Below are positions 1 to 8,318 of a stretch of DNA of 9,418 nt, piece by piece. The notes under the pieces were generated by a model. The model was not told the DNA's origin. It did no database searches and worked only from the letters and a program-made list of their open reading frames with translations. Every line of letters starts with the position of its first letter. The stretch's first letter is position 1. Made by a program: the position numbers and the translations under genes. The stretch comes from Sphingomonadaceae bacterium (GTDB lineage Bacteria; Pseudomonadota; Alphaproteobacteria; Sphingomonadales; Sphingomonadaceae): the NCBI GenBank assembly GCA_020446665.1, contig JAGREF010000197.1:1-9418 (forward strand). Direction: 5' to 3'.

Positions 1-344
1 ATGCCCGCGCCGCCCGCGCGCATGCGCTCGGCCAGCGTCCCTTGCGGGCAGAATTCCACCTCCAGCTCGCCGGACAGGAATTGCCGTTCGAATTCCTTGT
101 TCTCGCCGACATAGGAGGAAATCATCTTCTTCACCTGCTTCGTGCGCAGCAGCATGCCGATGCCTTCATTGTCGATCCCGGCATTGTTGCTGGCGAAAGT
201 GAGGTTCTTCACTCCGCTTTCGCGGATCGCGATCAGCAATCGCTCAGGGATGCCGCACAGGCCAAAGCCGCCGCTGGCAATCAGCATGTCATCATGCAGC
301 AGGCCATCAAGGGCGGATGCTGCGTCGGGATAGAGCTTCTTCAT
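1..344 (-). CDS. scoA: 3-oxoacid CoA-transferase subunit A (partial, 3' end outside window)
   Basis: The subunit moves CoA between succinyl-CoA and a 3-oxoacid such as acetoacetate, working in the cytoplasm with a B subunit that is usually encoded directly downstream (beyond the window edge here). I translated the reverse strand by hand: 114 full codons starting [14 protein letters not shown]. Visible family signatures are the glycine-rich [10 protein letters not shown] near residues 25-34, ASNNAG near 51-56, YVGEN.EFERQ near 78-87, and a [15 protein letters not shown] stretch at the window edge. These match the start of SCOT/ScoA-type alpha subunits, which run about 230 residues, so roughly half the gene is missing. 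The start is the ATG at 342-344, preceded on the minus strand by a good purine-rich Shine-Dalgarno (GGAAGAGG, about 6 nt away). The gene is divergent from the LysR gene at 441, its likely regulator. The exact 3-oxoacid substrate (acetoacetate or 3-oxoadipate) cannot be told from this part. Confidence 0.93.
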   Translation of the reverse strand, partial: MKKLYPDAASALDGLLHDDMLIASGGFGLCGIPERLLIAIRESGVKNLTFASNNAGIDNEGIGMLLRTKQVKKMISSYVGENKEFERQFLSGELEVEFCPQGTLAERMRAGGAG

Positions 345-365
345 GCGAATCCTCTTCCTTGGAAA

Positions 366-378
366 TCTGCCGGGCAGA
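366..378. promoter_or_regulatory. Candidate LysR-type operator, T-N11-A dyad
   Basis: TCTGCC-G-GGCAGA is a perfect inverted repeat that fits the T-N11-A LysR-box pattern exactly. It lies in the 96-bp divergent gap, 22 bp upstream of the scoA start codon and 62 bp upstream of the LysR start codon. If the LysR promoter is the one proposed at 384-414, this site sits near -50 relative to it, a usual place for a LysR recognition site. Binding is inferred. Confidence 0.5.
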
Positions 379-383
379 ATGGC

Positions 384-414
384 TTGCCTGTAGCATGAAA
401 TCCAATTCTATATT
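384..414 (+). promoter_or_regulatory. Candidate promoter of the LysR gene, overlapping a possible scoA -10
   Basis: On the plus strand TTGCCT (384-389) is followed after 18-19 bp by CTATAT/TATATT (408-414), giving a reasonable -35/-10 pair with a somewhat long spacer. The same AT-rich block reads TATAGA on the minus strand (407-412) and could be a -10 for scoA, so the two divergent promoters may overlap back to back. No transcript data exist; this is pattern matching only. Confidence 0.3.
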
Positions 415-427
415 TTGCGCATTATTG

Positions 428-442
428 ATAAGAGATACTTAT
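428..442. promoter_or_regulatory. Second candidate LysR operator, over the regulator start codon
   Basis: ATAAG-N5-CTTAT is a perfect dyad that contains a T-N11-A pattern (429-441) and overlaps the first bases of the LysR ATG. Occupancy here could block transcription or initiation of the regulator gene (autorepression), while the site would lie near -35 of the proposed scoA promoter on the other strand. The function is inferred. Confidence 0.4.
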
Positions 443-1319
443 GAAACGGATCGCGCTCTATCATCTGGAGACCTTGCTGGTCATTGCCCGGCTTGGGACA
501 TTCCACGCTGCGGCAGAGCGGTTGGGGACGACGCAACCTGCGATATCCGCGCGCATTCGTGAAATGGAATCGCAATTGAGCATCGCTATCTTCCGCCGCG
601 AAGGGCGGCGCATGGTGCTGACCGCGCGCGGGCGGCAATTGGTGCAGGATTGCGAGCCGCTCTGGGCGCAGTTCGAATCCGTACTTATGCGACCGGGCGA
701 ATTTGGGGGCGCCGTGGGCGTCGTCCGCGTGGGCAGCGGCGAGATTGCCGCGGCCAGCATCCTCTCCGGCTTCACCGCCGAAGTGGAGTCTTCCATGCCC
801 GGTGTCACGCTGGAAGTAGAGATCGACCTCACCGCGAAAATGCTCCAGCAATTGCTGGCGGGGACCAGTGACATGGTCTTCCTCGCCGGGCCTGTGGCGG
901 CGCCGGGGCTGCGCACTGCGCCGGTAGGCGATGTGCCGCTGGCGTGGCTGGCGGGTGCCAAAGGGCGGGCACGACTGGCCAATGGTGCTGCGCCGCGTGT
1001 CTGGTCACTGCCGCAAAATTCTCCTCTCCACACTATCACGCGTGACAGTCTGCAAGTGCGGGGCATCACCGCTGCCGGCTTTGCTACCTGCAATAATGTG
1101 CGCAGCTTGATCGACATTGTGGTTGCGGGTGAGGGAGTGGCCGTGTTGCCGCTGACCATGGTGGGGACAGAGCTTGCCAGAGGGGCCCTGCAGGAAGTTT
1201 GGCAACGGCCCGACCGACGGATTCGCTTCGAAGTTGCGATTCGCAGCAATGAGCCCGATCCGGTGATTCGCGAATTGTTTGAACGGGCAAGCCGATTCGT
1301 TATGCCTCCAGTCAGCTGA
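441..1319 (+). CDS. LysR-family transcriptional regulator
   Basis: A 292-residue protein with the standard LysR layout: an N-terminal winged helix-turn-helix (about residues 3-62) with the recognisable run LGTFHAAAERLGTTQPAIS and the following REMESQLSIAIFRR, then a linker helix and a two-lobed effector-binding domain from about residue 92 to the end. Length is normal for the family (about 300). Such proteins act as cytoplasmic tetramers that bind T-N11-A sites in divergent promoters and respond to a small metabolite. Two perfect T-N11-A dyads lie in the 96-bp gap to the divergent CoA-transferase gene, which makes that gene and the regulator itself the likely targets; the inducer cannot be read from sequence but could be an intermediate of the 3-oxoacid pathway. 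The start at 441 has only a modest purine-rich ribosome binding site (AAGAGA), but it places the helix-turn-helix at the expected distance. No clear intrinsic terminator follows directly. Confidence 0.93.
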   Translation: MKRIALYHLETLLVIARLGTFHAAAERLGTTQPAISARIREMESQLSIAIFRREGRRMVLTARGRQLVQDCEPLWAQFESVLMRPGEFGGAVGVVRVGSGEIAAASILSGFTAEVESSMPGVTLEVEIDLTAKMLQQLLAGTSDMVFLAGPVAAPGLRTAPVGDVPLAWLAGAKGRARLANGAAPRVWSLPQNSPLHTITRDSLQVRGITAAGFATCNNVRSLIDIVVAGEGVAVLPLTMVGTELARGALQEVWQRPDRRIRFEVAIRSNEPDPVIRELFERASRFVMPPVS

Positions 1320-1496
1320 TTCGGCCGTTCTGCATCTGCGAGCAATCACATTTGCAACCATGTTGCGGCGCACCAATGAATCCGATTCAGTTTTTTCAGG
1401 CGGTCTTACTAACAAAAATGTCAGGTGTTTTTCCCGCAATTCTGCCATTTTCCTCAATTGTTGCAAATTTTGCAATAAGCAGTGAGTTTTTCGCAC

Positions 1497-1525
1497 TTGC
1501 ACAAAAAACGCCTCAGACACATAAC
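1497..1525 (+). promoter_or_regulatory. Candidate promoter for a short RNA
   Basis: TTGCAC (1497-1502), a 17-bp spacer and CATAAC (1520-1525) form a plausible sigma-70-like promoter; the -10 matches four of six consensus bases. Transcription would begin near 1532 and end at the terminator at 1564-1594. The -35 matches only the TTG part, so this is weak alone and gains weight only from what follows it. Confidence 0.3.
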
Positions 1526-1531
1526 GAACCT

Positions 1532-1594
1532 GCCTTTCAGGCATCCTCTCCCAAAACTTTCATGGCCCGGTCGGCAACGACCGGGCCTTTTTTT
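1532..1594 (+). ncRNA. Candidate small RNA (or leader RNA) with CU-rich loop
   Basis: The predicted transcript of about 63 nt would hold a small hairpin (TGCCT-TTC-AGGCA, 1531-1543), an unpaired CU-rich stretch including CCTCTCCC (1545-1552), and a strong GC-rich terminator with a seven-T tail. This is the usual build of a trans-acting sRNA: an exposed anti-Shine-Dalgarno-like seed followed by a Rho-independent terminator. It does not match an RNA family that I can name. Alternatives are the 3' end of a long LysR mRNA or a terminated leader of the CDC48 gene that begins 126 nt downstream. Only the sequence pattern supports it. Confidence 0.35.
1564..1594 (+). terminator. Strong intrinsic terminator
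   Basis: A perfect 10-bp stem (GGCCCGGTCG / CGACCGGGCC) closed by a GCAA tetraloop is followed directly by seven T (1588-1594). The T tail is on the plus strand, so it terminates rightward transcription, either from the LysR gene 245 bp upstream or from the candidate short RNA. It lies ahead of the CDC48 start and so separates that gene from upstream transcription. Confidence 0.85.
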
Positions 1595-1720
1595 GCCTCG
1601 GCGAGATACGCCTGAATTTTGCACTTTCGAACGCGGCGCTCCCTTCCGGCATTTGCATAGCGGCCTGTGGCTTCCTAGCTTGGTGGAGGACACACAGACT
1701 CGCATTGGGAGCTTGCACGC

Positions 1721-4039
<2,319 letters not shown>

Positions 4040-4069
4040 GCCCTTAGGGCAGCGTAAGGGGGGGAGGGG
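4040..4069 (+). other. G-rich convergent intergenic tract
   Basis: Directly after the CDC48 stop, GCCC-TTA-GGGC (4040-4050) forms a four-pair hairpin with no T tail, so it is a poor terminator. It is followed by a run of seven G (4058-4064), an A and four G (4066-4069). Together with the GGG at 4047-4049 this gives enough G-runs for a possible quadruplex in the plus-strand RNA, with one long loop. The role is unknown. Confidence 0.25.
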
Positions 4070-4089
4070 CAGGCACCATGCGGCCCAGC

Positions 4090-5175
4090 CTATCCCCCGC
4101 TCACCCGCGCATTGGCACTTTCCACTTCCAGCCGGTGGCGGATCAACGCCTCCGGCATCTCGCTGCGTAGCCATTGCAGCATGTGTTCGCGCACGATGCA
4201 GCGCAATTCCCACAGGGCGCCGATCGTGGCCGAGCTCATGGACAGGCGCAGTTCGATGCTTTCCGGACGGGCTTCGGTCATCAGCAGCTTGGCTTCGCGC
4301 CGGTCCCAGTTTTCCTGTGTTTCCAGGAAACGGAAGAATTCCTGCCGGATCGGTTCGATTTGCGTTGCCGGGTCCAGATGGAGGAAAACCGGGCCGGTCA
4401 GCTTCTCGCTCTTGCGTGACCAATTTTCGAAACTCTGGTCGAGGAAACGGCTGGTCGGGACGATGACCGCGCGTTCATCCCATGTGCGCACCGTGACGAA
4501 GCTCATGCGGATTTCCTCCACCCGGCCTGTCTGCCCGTCCACCACCACCAGATCACCCAGCCGCAAAGGCTCTGTAATCGCCATTTGCAGCCCCGCGATC
4601 AGCGATTTGAGTGCTGGCTGCGCGGCGGCGCCCACGGCCAGGGCGGCGAGGCCGGCCGATGCCAGCAACGTCGCGCCAATGTCGCGCACGCCGGGAATGC
4701 CCAGCAACATCAGGCCGACCGTGATGAACACGACCACAAAGGTTGCCGTGCGTGACAGGATCGCGATCCGGGTCCGGCGGCTGCGGCTGGCAACCGGGTC
4801 TTCAGCCAGCTCCGCGCGATATTCCAGCGCGTGGGCAAAGGCTTTCACCAGCGTGTAGGCGATCCAGCCGAGCAGGCCGGGGACCACGAATTTTGCCAGC
4901 GGCGCCCAGATTGCCAGCAGCAGGCTGTGCGTCTGCGCGGCAGCGGCCACGGCAATGGCCAGAATTGCCCAGCGCACTGGCCGTTCGATGCGCTGGAACA
5001 CCATTTCATCGAGCGGCGTATCCGACAGGCGCGCCAGCCGGTGCAGCACGGCGAACAGGATCCGGTTCACCAGCAGCGCAAGAATCAGGGCGACCAGCAG
5101 GATCACCCCGGCTTCCGCCATCGCAATCCAGTCAATCGACCATTCGCGCGAGAAGTATTTTTCAAACATGGACAT
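4090..5175 (-). CDS. MscS-family mechanosensitive ion channel
   Basis: A 361-residue inner-membrane protein. Hydrophobic segments at about residues 15-41, 68-88, 93-114 and 138-160 precede a glycine/alanine-rich pore helix (about 165-198, TLLASAGLAALAVGAAAQ...). The beta domain signature follows: EPLRLGDLVVVDGQTGRVEEI, then VRTWDERAVIVPTS, the usual place of the IPN motif (here VPT). A cytoplasmic alpha/beta domain finishes the protein. Such channels form heptamers that open under membrane tension and release solutes on osmotic downshift. With extra helices before the pore helix it is larger than E. coli MscS (286 residues). I chose the ATG at 5173-5175 because AGG lies a few bases upstream; another ATG two codons later is equally possible, and an upstream TTG at 5202 lacks a ribosome binding site. 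It lies 56 nt behind polA on the same strand and may be read through from it. It converges on the CDC48 gene. Confidence 0.93.
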   Translation of the reverse strand: MSMFEKYFSREWSIDWIAMAEAGVILLVALILALLVNRILFAVLHRLARLSDTPLDEMVFQRIERPVRWAILAIAVAAAAQTHSLLLAIWAPLAKFVVPGLLGWIAYTLVKAFAHALEYRAELAEDPVASRSRRTRIAILSRTATFVVVFITVGLMLLGIPGVRDIGATLLASAGLAALAVGAAAQPALKSLIAGLQMAITEPLRLGDLVVVDGQTGRVEEIRMSFVTVRTWDERAVIVPTSRFLDQSFENWSRKSEKLTGPVFLHLDPATQIEPIRQEFFRFLETQENWDRREAKLLMTEARPESIELRLSMSSATIGALWELRCIVREHMLQWLRSEMPEALIRHRLEVESANARVSGG

Positions 5176-5216
5176 AGGCCTGTTCAATGCGCCGCAGAGC
5201 AAAAGGTTTCAGGAAT

Positions 5217-5246
5217 GGCGGAGGCACCCTGTCAATGTGCCTCGCC
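5217..5246 (-). other. Hairpin spanning the polA stop codon
   Basis: GAGGCAC (5221-5227) and GTGCCTC (5237-5243) form a perfect 7-bp stem with a 9-nt loop that holds the polA stop codon; three further pairs (5217-5219 with 5244-5246) extend it past a one-base bulge. In the minus-strand RNA no U-run follows directly (the nearest is CCUUUUG about 12 nt on), so it is not a standard intrinsic terminator. It may be an mRNA end-stabilising structure, a weak terminator, or chance. Confidence 0.4.
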
Positions 5247-8063
5247 CCAGCTCATGCCTGTGCCAATGTCGATCCCCAGCGGCACGTCCAGCGTGACGGA
5301 CGGCCCGGCGGCTTCGGCCATGACGCGTTCGATCACCGGCTTTGCAGCATCGACATCGCCTGCGGGCAATTCAAAGACCAGTTCGTCATGCACTTGCAGC
5401 AGCATCCGCACATGGCCCAGCCCGGCGTCGTGCAAGGCGGGTAGCATGCGGGCCATGGCGCGCTTGATGATATCGGCGCTGGTGCCCTGGATCGGGGCGT
5501 TGATGGCGGCGCGTTCGCTGCCCTGCCGTTCGGCCTGATTCTTGGAATTGATCCGCGGGAACCATGTCTTGCGACCGAACAAGGTCTCGGAATAACCGCG
5601 CTCGCGCACAGATTCCAGCGTGGCGTGGATATAGGTCTGGATGCCGGGGAAGCGCTGGAAATAGGTGTCGATCACCGCCTGCGCCTCATCGGGTTCCACC
5701 CCCAGCCGCGCGGCCAGCCCCCAGCGGGAAATGCCATAGAGGATGGCGAAATTGATCGTCTTGGCGCGGGCCCGCGTGTCCCGGTCTACCTCGCCATACA
5801 TTTCGCGTGCCGTGCGCGCGTGGATGTCTTCTCCGGCGGCGAAGGCTTCCTTCAATTGCGGCACATCGGCCATATGCGCGGCGAGCCGCAGCTCGATCTG
5901 CGAATAGTCGGCGGCGAGCAGCACATTGCCTTCTTCCGCGACGAACGCTTCGCGGATCTGTCGCCCGATTTCCGTGCGGATCGGAATATTCTGCAAATTC
6001 GGTTCGGTGGAACTCAGCCGCCCGGTCTGCGCGCCGACCAGCGAATAGGATGTATGCACCCGGCCCGTCTGCGGATTGATCGCTTCCTGCAATGCATCGG
6101 TATAGGTCGATTTCAGCTTGGACAGCTGCCGCCATTCGAGCACCTTGTTGGCGATTTCCGCCCCTTCGCCCGCGAGCCGTTCCAGCACGGACTGGTCGGT
6201 GGAATATTGTCCGCTTTTGCCTTTCTTGCCGCCCTTGTAGCCCAGCGTGTCAAACAGCACGTCGCCCAGCTGCTTGGGGCTACCAATGGTGAATTCGCTG
6301 CCTGCGAGCTGGTGGATTTCGCCCTCCAGCCGGGCAATCTGACGGGCGAATTCCTCTGACAGGCGAGAGAGAGCCGCACGATCGACCTTGATCCCCTCGC
6401 GCTCCATCCCCGCCACGACTGGCACGAGCGGGCGATCCACCCGCTCATAGATGCGCGTGCCGCCCTCTTCGGCCAGGCGCGGCTTGAGCAGGGCATGCAG
6501 CCGCCAGGTGACATCGGCATCCTCAGCCGCATAGGCGGTGGCCTTGTCGAGCGGGACCTCGCCAAAGGGAATCGCCTTCTTGCCGGTGCCGCAGACCTCC
6601 TTGAACGGGATCGGCGCATGGCCAAGGTGGCGCTGGGACAATTCGTCCATCCCGTGCCCGCCCATGCCGGTTTCGCCGCGCCCGGCATCCAGTGCAAAGC
6701 TGATCACCATCGTATCGTCGATGGGAGAGACATTGACCCCGTACCGCGCCAGCACATTGAGGTCATATTTGATATTCTGCCCGATTTTCAGCACCGCATC
6801 GCTTTCCAGCATGGGCTTGAGCGCGGCCAAGGCAGCGTCGCGGTCCACCTGTTGAGGCTTCTCCGCGAACATGTCCGTTCCGCCATGGGCGAGGGGAATG
6901 TAGCAGGCATCATTGGGGCCGAGCGCGAGGCTGATCCCGACCAGTTCCGCCTGCATCGCGTCGAGCGCGGAGGTTTCCGTATCCACCGCCACCAGCCGCG
7001 TGGCCTGTGCGCGGGCTATCCAGCGTTGCAATGCTTCCATGTCCTGCACGCATTCATAGGCTGAATGATCGACGGCGGGCATGTCCGGCAAGGGCTGGCG
7101 ATTGCCGGTCGCGTCACCGGTTGCAGCCGCCACCTGCTGTTTCGCGGGATTGAGATTGGTCGCGCGTTCCGGGCTGCCGCGGCCGGCACCCAGTCGCCGC
7201 AGCAGGCTGGTGAAGCCATGCGTTTCGAGAAAGCCGGCCAGCGGTTCGGGCGGGATGCCTTCCAGCTTGAAATCATCCAGCGGGATCGGCAGCTCGCAAT
7301 CTTCCTTCAGCGTCACCAGCACACGGCTCAGTTCGGCATCGGCGCGATGTTCGATCAGGCGTTCTTTCAGCTTGCTCGCCTTCATCGTTTCCGCCGAATC
7401 AAGCGCCGCCGTCAGCGAGCCATGTTCCTGGATCAGCTTGGTCGCGGTCTTGGGGCCGACGCCGAAAATGCCGGGAATATTGTCCACGCTGTCGCCCATC
7501 AGCGCCAGCACATCACCCACCAGTTCCGGCCCGACGCCAAATTTCTCTTCGACTTCAGGGATATAGATGCGCTGATTCTTCATCGTATCGAGCATGTCGA
7601 TCCTCGCGCCATCCACTTCCCCCACCAGTTGCATCAGATCCTTGTCAGAGGAGACAATGGTAACATCCCAGCCCTGCGCCGCCGCTGCGCGGGCATAGGA
7701 GGCGATCAGATCATCGGCTTCCAACCCCTCTTCTTCGATACAGGGCAGGCTGAAAGCCTTGGTCGCATCGCGAATCAGCGGGAATTGCGGCACCAGATCT
7801 TCCGGCGGAGGTGGGCGATTCGCCTTATACTCGGCAAATATCTCGTTGCGGAACGAGCGGCCCGATTTGTCGAGGATCACCGCCAGATGGGTCGGGCCAT
7901 CCGCCTTGTCGAGATCATCTGCCAGCTTCCACAGCATGGTAGTATAACCATAGACGGCGCCCACCGGGGTCCCTTCCGGATTCGTCAGCGGCGGGAGGCG
8001 GTGATAAGCCCGGAAAATATAGGCTGAGCCGTCGACGAGATAGAGGTGCTGCTTGTCTGCCAT
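5232..8063 (-). CDS. polA: DNA polymerase I
   Basis: A 943-residue protein, close to E. coli Pol I (928). It fills gaps in excision repair and removes Okazaki primers. Residues about 1-290 are the 5'-3' nuclease: VDGSAYIFRAYH near the start, the acidic cluster EADD (115-118), SDKD (139-142), and GDSVDNIPGI followed by a helix-hairpin-helix. Residues about 335-530 are the proofreading domain, with all key positions present: D361/E363 in VDTET, D434 in KYD, and Y511/D515 in YAAED. The polymerase follows, with motif A D719 (AADYSQIELR), motif B R764/K768/F772/Y776, and motif C HDE 892-894. F772 occupies the position of E. coli F762, expected to discriminate against dideoxynucleotides. I chose the ATG at 8061-8063 because MADKQHLYLVDGSAY is the normal family start; the frame stays open to a TTG at 8165 but that extension is not protein-like for the family. 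No clear Shine-Dalgarno precedes the start. The MscS gene follows 56 nt downstream. Confidence 0.98.
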   Translation of the reverse strand: MADKQHLYLVDGSAYIFRAYHRLPPLTNPEGTPVGAVYGYTTMLWKLADDLDKADGPTHLAVILDKSGRSFRNEIFAEYKANRPPPPEDLVPQFPLIRDATKAFSLPCIEEEGLEADDLIASYARAAAAQGWDVTIVSSDKDLMQLVGEVDGARIDMLDTMKNQRIYIPEVEEKFGVGPELVGDVLALMGDSVDNIPGIFGVGPKTATKLIQEHGSLTAALDSAETMKASKLKERLIEHRADAELSRVLVTLKEDCELPIPLDDFKLEGIPPEPLAGFLETHGFTSLLRRLGAGRGSPERATNLNPAKQQVAAATGDATGNRQPLPDMPAVDHSAYECVQDMEALQRWIARAQATRLVAVDTETSALDAMQAELVGISLALGPNDACYIPLAHGGTDMFAEKPQQVDRDAALAALKPMLESDAVLKIGQNIKYDLNVLARYGVNVSPIDDTMVISFALDAGRGETGMGGHGMDELSQRHLGHAPIPFKEVCGTGKKAIPFGEVPLDKATAYAAEDADVTWRLHALLKPRLAEEGGTRIYERVDRPLVPVVAGMEREGIKVDRAALSRLSEEFARQIARLEGEIHQLAGSEFTIGSPKQLGDVLFDTLGYKGGKKGKSGQYSTDQSVLERLAGEGAEIANKVLEWRQLSKLKSTYTDALQEAINPQTGRVHTSYSLVGAQTGRLSSTEPNLQNIPIRTEIGRQIREAFVAEEGNVLLAADYSQIELRLAAHMADVPQLKEAFAAGEDIHARTAREMYGEVDRDTRARAKTINFAILYGISRWGLAARLGVEPDEAQAVIDTYFQRFPGIQTYIHATLESVRERGYSETLFGRKTWFPRINSKNQAERQGSERAAINAPIQGTSADIIKRAMARMLPALHDAGLGHVRMLLQVHDELVFELPAGDVDAAKPVIERVMAEAAGPSVTLDVPLGIDIGTGMSWGEAH

Positions 8064-8318
8064 AGATGCGTGGTAGCAGCGCCGGGGCTGCAGGTCAGCC
8101 GCCTTTGCAGGCTCTCCACCGGGCAATTTCCCATGGTCACGATGGTAAAATCTGTCTTGCCCCAATTAAGGCGAAAAAAAGGCGCAAAATGCGATTCCTG
8201 CTTGCATCGTCACAAAGTCGCCATTATTGACCCGATCCGAAGCCGGACATTTGACTGGCTTTGTGTCGGCTCCGATGGGGTCGACAGAACCCACTCGCTG
8301 TTCAAGGATTTTGAAATT
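8064..8318. other. Divergent intergenic region between polA and the lipoprotein gene
   Basis: This 255-bp gap holds the promoters of two divergent genes. On the polA side I see no convincing -35/-10 pair and no Shine-Dalgarno. On the lipoprotein side, A-tracts (8174-8180 and 8186-8189, within an AAGGCG direct repeat about 11 bp apart) precede a possible promoter near 8202-8230. A weak hairpin (arms near 8242-8249 and 8264-8270) would lie in the lipoprotein 5' leader. The lipoprotein reading frame stays open across this whole region to 8046, but that translation looks random. Confidence 0.6.
8174..8230 (+). promoter_or_regulatory. Candidate promoter with A-tract UP element for the lipoprotein gene
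   Basis: TTGCAT (8202-8207), a 17-bp spacer and TATTGA (8225-8230) form a modest -35/-10 pair, which would give a leader of about 80 nt. The A-tracts at 8174-8180 and 8186-8189 lie roughly -63 to -48 from that start, where an UP element would enhance a strong promoter. A strong promoter would fit the codon bias of the gene. The assignment is tentative. Confidence 0.28.

Larger units (their letters stand above)
1320..1720. other. 401-bp intergenic region between the LysR and CDC48-type genes
   Basis: No convincing protein gene is present; open frames crossing it are short or are antisense extensions. The first 240 bases are visibly more AT-rich than the neighbouring genes and hold several small dyads: GCAAC-CAT-GTTGC (1354-1366), TGAATC-C-GATTCA (1377-1389, followed by six T) and TTGCAAA-T-TTTGCAA (1461-1475). 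A strong intrinsic terminator lies at 1564-1594, preceded by a possible short RNA. The remaining 126 bases to the CDC48 start should hold that gene's promoter; the best guess, TTGCAT near 1652, has no good -10 and I do not call it. Confidence 0.7.

Noticed and set aside
461..1345. Long minus-strand frame opposite the LysR gene
   Set aside because: It is a Ser/Arg/Pro-rich antisense shadow, whereas the plus-strand frame has clear LysR domains.
5176..5202. MscS gene start at TTG 5202
   Set aside because: No ribosome binding site is present there; the ATG at 5173-5175 has AGG close upstream.
5625..8027. Several plus-strand open frames of 190-320 codons inside polA
   Set aside because: All lie opposite conserved Pol I motifs and encode compositionally odd products with no recognisable domain.
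8064..8165. N-terminal extension of polA to a TTG at 8165
   Set aside because: The 34 added residues do not resemble Pol I N-termini, while MADKQHLYLVDGSAY matches the family start.
8046..8318. In-frame upstream extension of the lipoprotein gene
   Set aside because: The extra 91 residues look random, and the signal peptide plus ribosome binding site place the start at 8319.
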